NCBI RefSeq assembly: GCF_026410925.1
Contig: NZ_CP112972.1
Location: 2,790,001 to 2,854,000, forward strand
Length of the DNA: 64,000 nt
Direction of reading: 5' to 3'
Source: Halovenus salina
GTDB lineage: Archaea; Halobacteriota; Halobacteria; Halobacteriales; Haloarculaceae
Under the pieces are notes generated by a model. It searched no databases. It saw nothing but the letters and a program-made list of their open reading frames with translations, and was not told where the DNA came from. How positions within the stretch are numbered: the stretch's first letter is position 1; every line of letters starts with the position of its first letter. The translations under genes and the position numbers were made by a program. This document shows positions 62,736 through 64,000 of the stretch, in pieces.

Positions 62736-63989
62736 TCAGAAATCACGCAGCCGAGACTGAATCCCCGCGACCAGTTCGGATTTGCGCCGGAGCGTCCCGA
62801 GGGAGACTGGCAGCTGTGGAGCCAGCGTTCCGACGGCGTCATGGAACGTCTCGGCGGTCGCGGGGTCGGACTCGAAGGCGTGGCGCACCCCCTCGCGGAT
62901 CTGCCAGACACCGACCGGTGCCCAGTAGGCGTCGCTGGCGTGACGAATCACCAGGCTGGTGGCCTGGCGGTCAATCTCTTCGAGATGTTCGAGCACCGCC
63001 AGCCGCGAGGCGTGGTACGCGCCGGCTGTTTCATCGACGTAGCCGGTCCGTCCCTCGTAGCTCTCGTAATCCGCCGCGAGGTAGTAGTCGCCCTCTGGGT
63101 TGGGATTCCAGATGCTGCCCGGCGCTTTCAGCTCGACCAGCTCGAACTCCCCGTTGCCCGGCGCGAGAATCACCCAGTACTGGTTGCCGATGTACTCGTT
63201 GTAGTAGACCTGCACCTCATCGATACTCGAGGCGTTGCGAAGCGAGCCACGCAGGTACTGTCCGACAGTGTCGTCGACGGCGGTAATCGACCACCGGGTC
63301 GGGACGAGCCGGCGGTTGTGGCTCTGCCCGAGCGCGCCCGCCGAGAGAATCGTGTTGATGTCGTAGACGTCGAACCCGCGCCGGTAGAGATAGGTCATCG
63401 CCCCCTCCGCGGCCCAATCGTCGTCGGCCAGGGTCTTCTGGACCGGGCGCGGGACGGACGGGTTCTCGGCGAGCGTGGCGTCGGTCGCCGTCGCCCGAGG
63501 CCCTGTCGGAGTCGAGATGTCGTCGAGCGAGAGGTCGACCTCGGGCGCGCTGTCGAGACCAACCTCGACGTCGACAGGCTGGTCGGCGATAGCGACCTCG
63601 CGCTGGACGCCGACGAAGCCGTCCCACACGTCTTCGACGTTCACTTGAGCCGACCGCGTGGAGTTGAGCAGTCCGGTCCGGCGCTGGAGCACGTCGTCGA
63701 TAGCCAGCCCCTGCTGGTACCACTCCCCGCTGGTGGCGTATCGCGTGGCGTCTGCCTCGTGGTCCATCGGCGATAGAAGTCCCGTCGACACGTCGGGGTA
63801 GTTCGACCGGCCGACGAAAATCTCTGGCGCGGTCGACCCGTAGAGTGAATCGCCCTGTACCACCTGCTCGAACTGGCGCTCGACGTCGTCGAGGTGGTCG
63901 GTAATCTCGTAGGACTTCTCGCGGGCGAGACGGCGACGCCTGGCGTCCTCATCGCGCTCAAACTCGTCGATAAACTCCTCCAGACGCAT
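62736..63989 (-). CDS. nreA: DNA repair protein NreA
   Basis: A 417-residue protein of the archaeal Nre family: a charged N-terminus (RRRRLAREKSYEITDHLDD), FVGRSNYPDVSTGLLSP, a core with ALGQSHNRRLVPTRWSITAVDDTVG, and a C-terminal QSRLRDF, a PCNA-binding (PIP) box of the QxxLxxF type. Nre proteins take part in repair of DNA damage together with PCNA. No zinc finger precedes the core. The ATG at 63989 lies 11 bp from the window edge, so its promoter is not seen. Confidence 0.92.
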   Translation of the reverse strand: MRLEEFIDEFERDEDARRRRLAREKSYEITDHLDDVERQFEQVVQGDSLYGSTAPEIFVGRSNYPDVSTGLLSPMDHEADATRYATSGEWYQQGLAIDDVLQRRTGLLNSTRSAQVNVEDVWDGFVGVQREVAIADQPVDVEVGLDSAPEVDLSLDDISTPTGPRATATDATLAENPSVPRPVQKTLADDDWAAEGAMTYLYRRGFDVYDINTILSAGALGQSHNRRLVPTRWSITAVDDTVGQYLRGSLRNASSIDEVQVYYNEYIGNQYWVILAPGNGEFELVELKAPGSIWNPNPEGDYYLAADYESYEGRTGYVDETAGAYHASRLAVLEHLEEIDRQATSLVIRHASDAYWAPVGVWQIREGVRHAFESDPATAETFHDAVGTLAPQLPVSLGTLRRKSELVAGIQSRLRDF

Positions 63990-64000
63990 CTACCTCGGGG

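Noticed and set aside
1..64000. CRISPR arrays, insertion sequences, rRNA genes
   Set aside because: No regularly spaced repeats, no transposase-like reading frames and no rRNA-like sequence were noticed in the window.

Overview
The window comes from a halophilic archaeon (class Halobacteria). The evidence is high GC with strongly GC-rich third codon positions, very acidic proteins, archaeal versions of information-processing genes (ribosomal protein L10e, PheST, archaeal/eukaryal-type TrpRS, Hel308, Cgi121, NreA, SecG), AT-rich TATA elements about 25-30 nt before many start codons with almost no leader (leaderless transcripts), and haloarchaeal families such as an Htr transducer, class III PHA synthase with PhaE, and a ThiR-type regulator. 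The genus cannot be fixed from the sequence alone.

Layout. 1-4800: a cut-off RecA-like gene, tRNA-Arg(GCG) followed by degenerate direct copies of its own 3' end (an old integration site), a tiny zinc-type protein, an MFS transporter, and two membrane proteins (one Mrr-like with a Gln/Arg-rich linker, one with a GIDE domain). 4821-10725: translation genes (rpl10e, trpS, pheST) with riboflavin synthase between them. In front of trpS lies the most interesting element of the window: a 22-codon leader ORF with two nearly adjacent Trp codons (W-R-W), inside an RNA that can fold into competing hairpins, which looks like ribosome-mediated attenuation. 11016-20673: a hexapeptide acyltransferase, a GrpB-like protein, a lipoprotein, acetyl-CoA synthetase with a UspA protein, dCTP deaminase interrupted by a 479-residue homing intein, a thioesterase, and ThiR with a methyltransferase. 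20675-25000: a P19-like lipoprotein, a zinc alcohol dehydrogenase, an NYN-domain protein and HtpX. 25107-29008: the overlapping lysine operon dapA-dapB-dapD-lysA. 29005-37403: UbaA, a YbaK deacylase, an amine oxidase, threonine aldolase, Nudix, alanine dehydrogenase/OCD, UspA, Taw2 and small membrane proteins. 37454-40557: a polyhydroxyalkanoate locus (AbrB-domain granule protein, PhaE, PhaC) divergent from a MaoC-type enoyl-CoA hydratase. 40582-47425: an OYE-family reductase, Cgi121-Hel308, SecG and an Htr transducer. 47488-53545: a ParA-like protein lacking the Walker lysines, then acyl-CoA dehydrogenase, biotin carboxylase-BCCP and carboxyltransferase genes and a wHTH regulator. 53528-63989: membrane proteins, a LolA-like lipoprotein-type protein, rhomboid, a CNNM-type CBS protein, a TPP enzyme coupled to an EthD protein, an HPP-Usp fusion and the DNA repair protein NreA.

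Together this is mostly conserved chromosomal backbone: translation, lysine and riboflavin synthesis, acetate and branched-chain acyl-CoA use, and carbon storage as PHA. Signs of mobility are limited to the tRNA-Arg integration scar and the dcd intein. No CRISPR array, insertion sequence or rRNA was seen.
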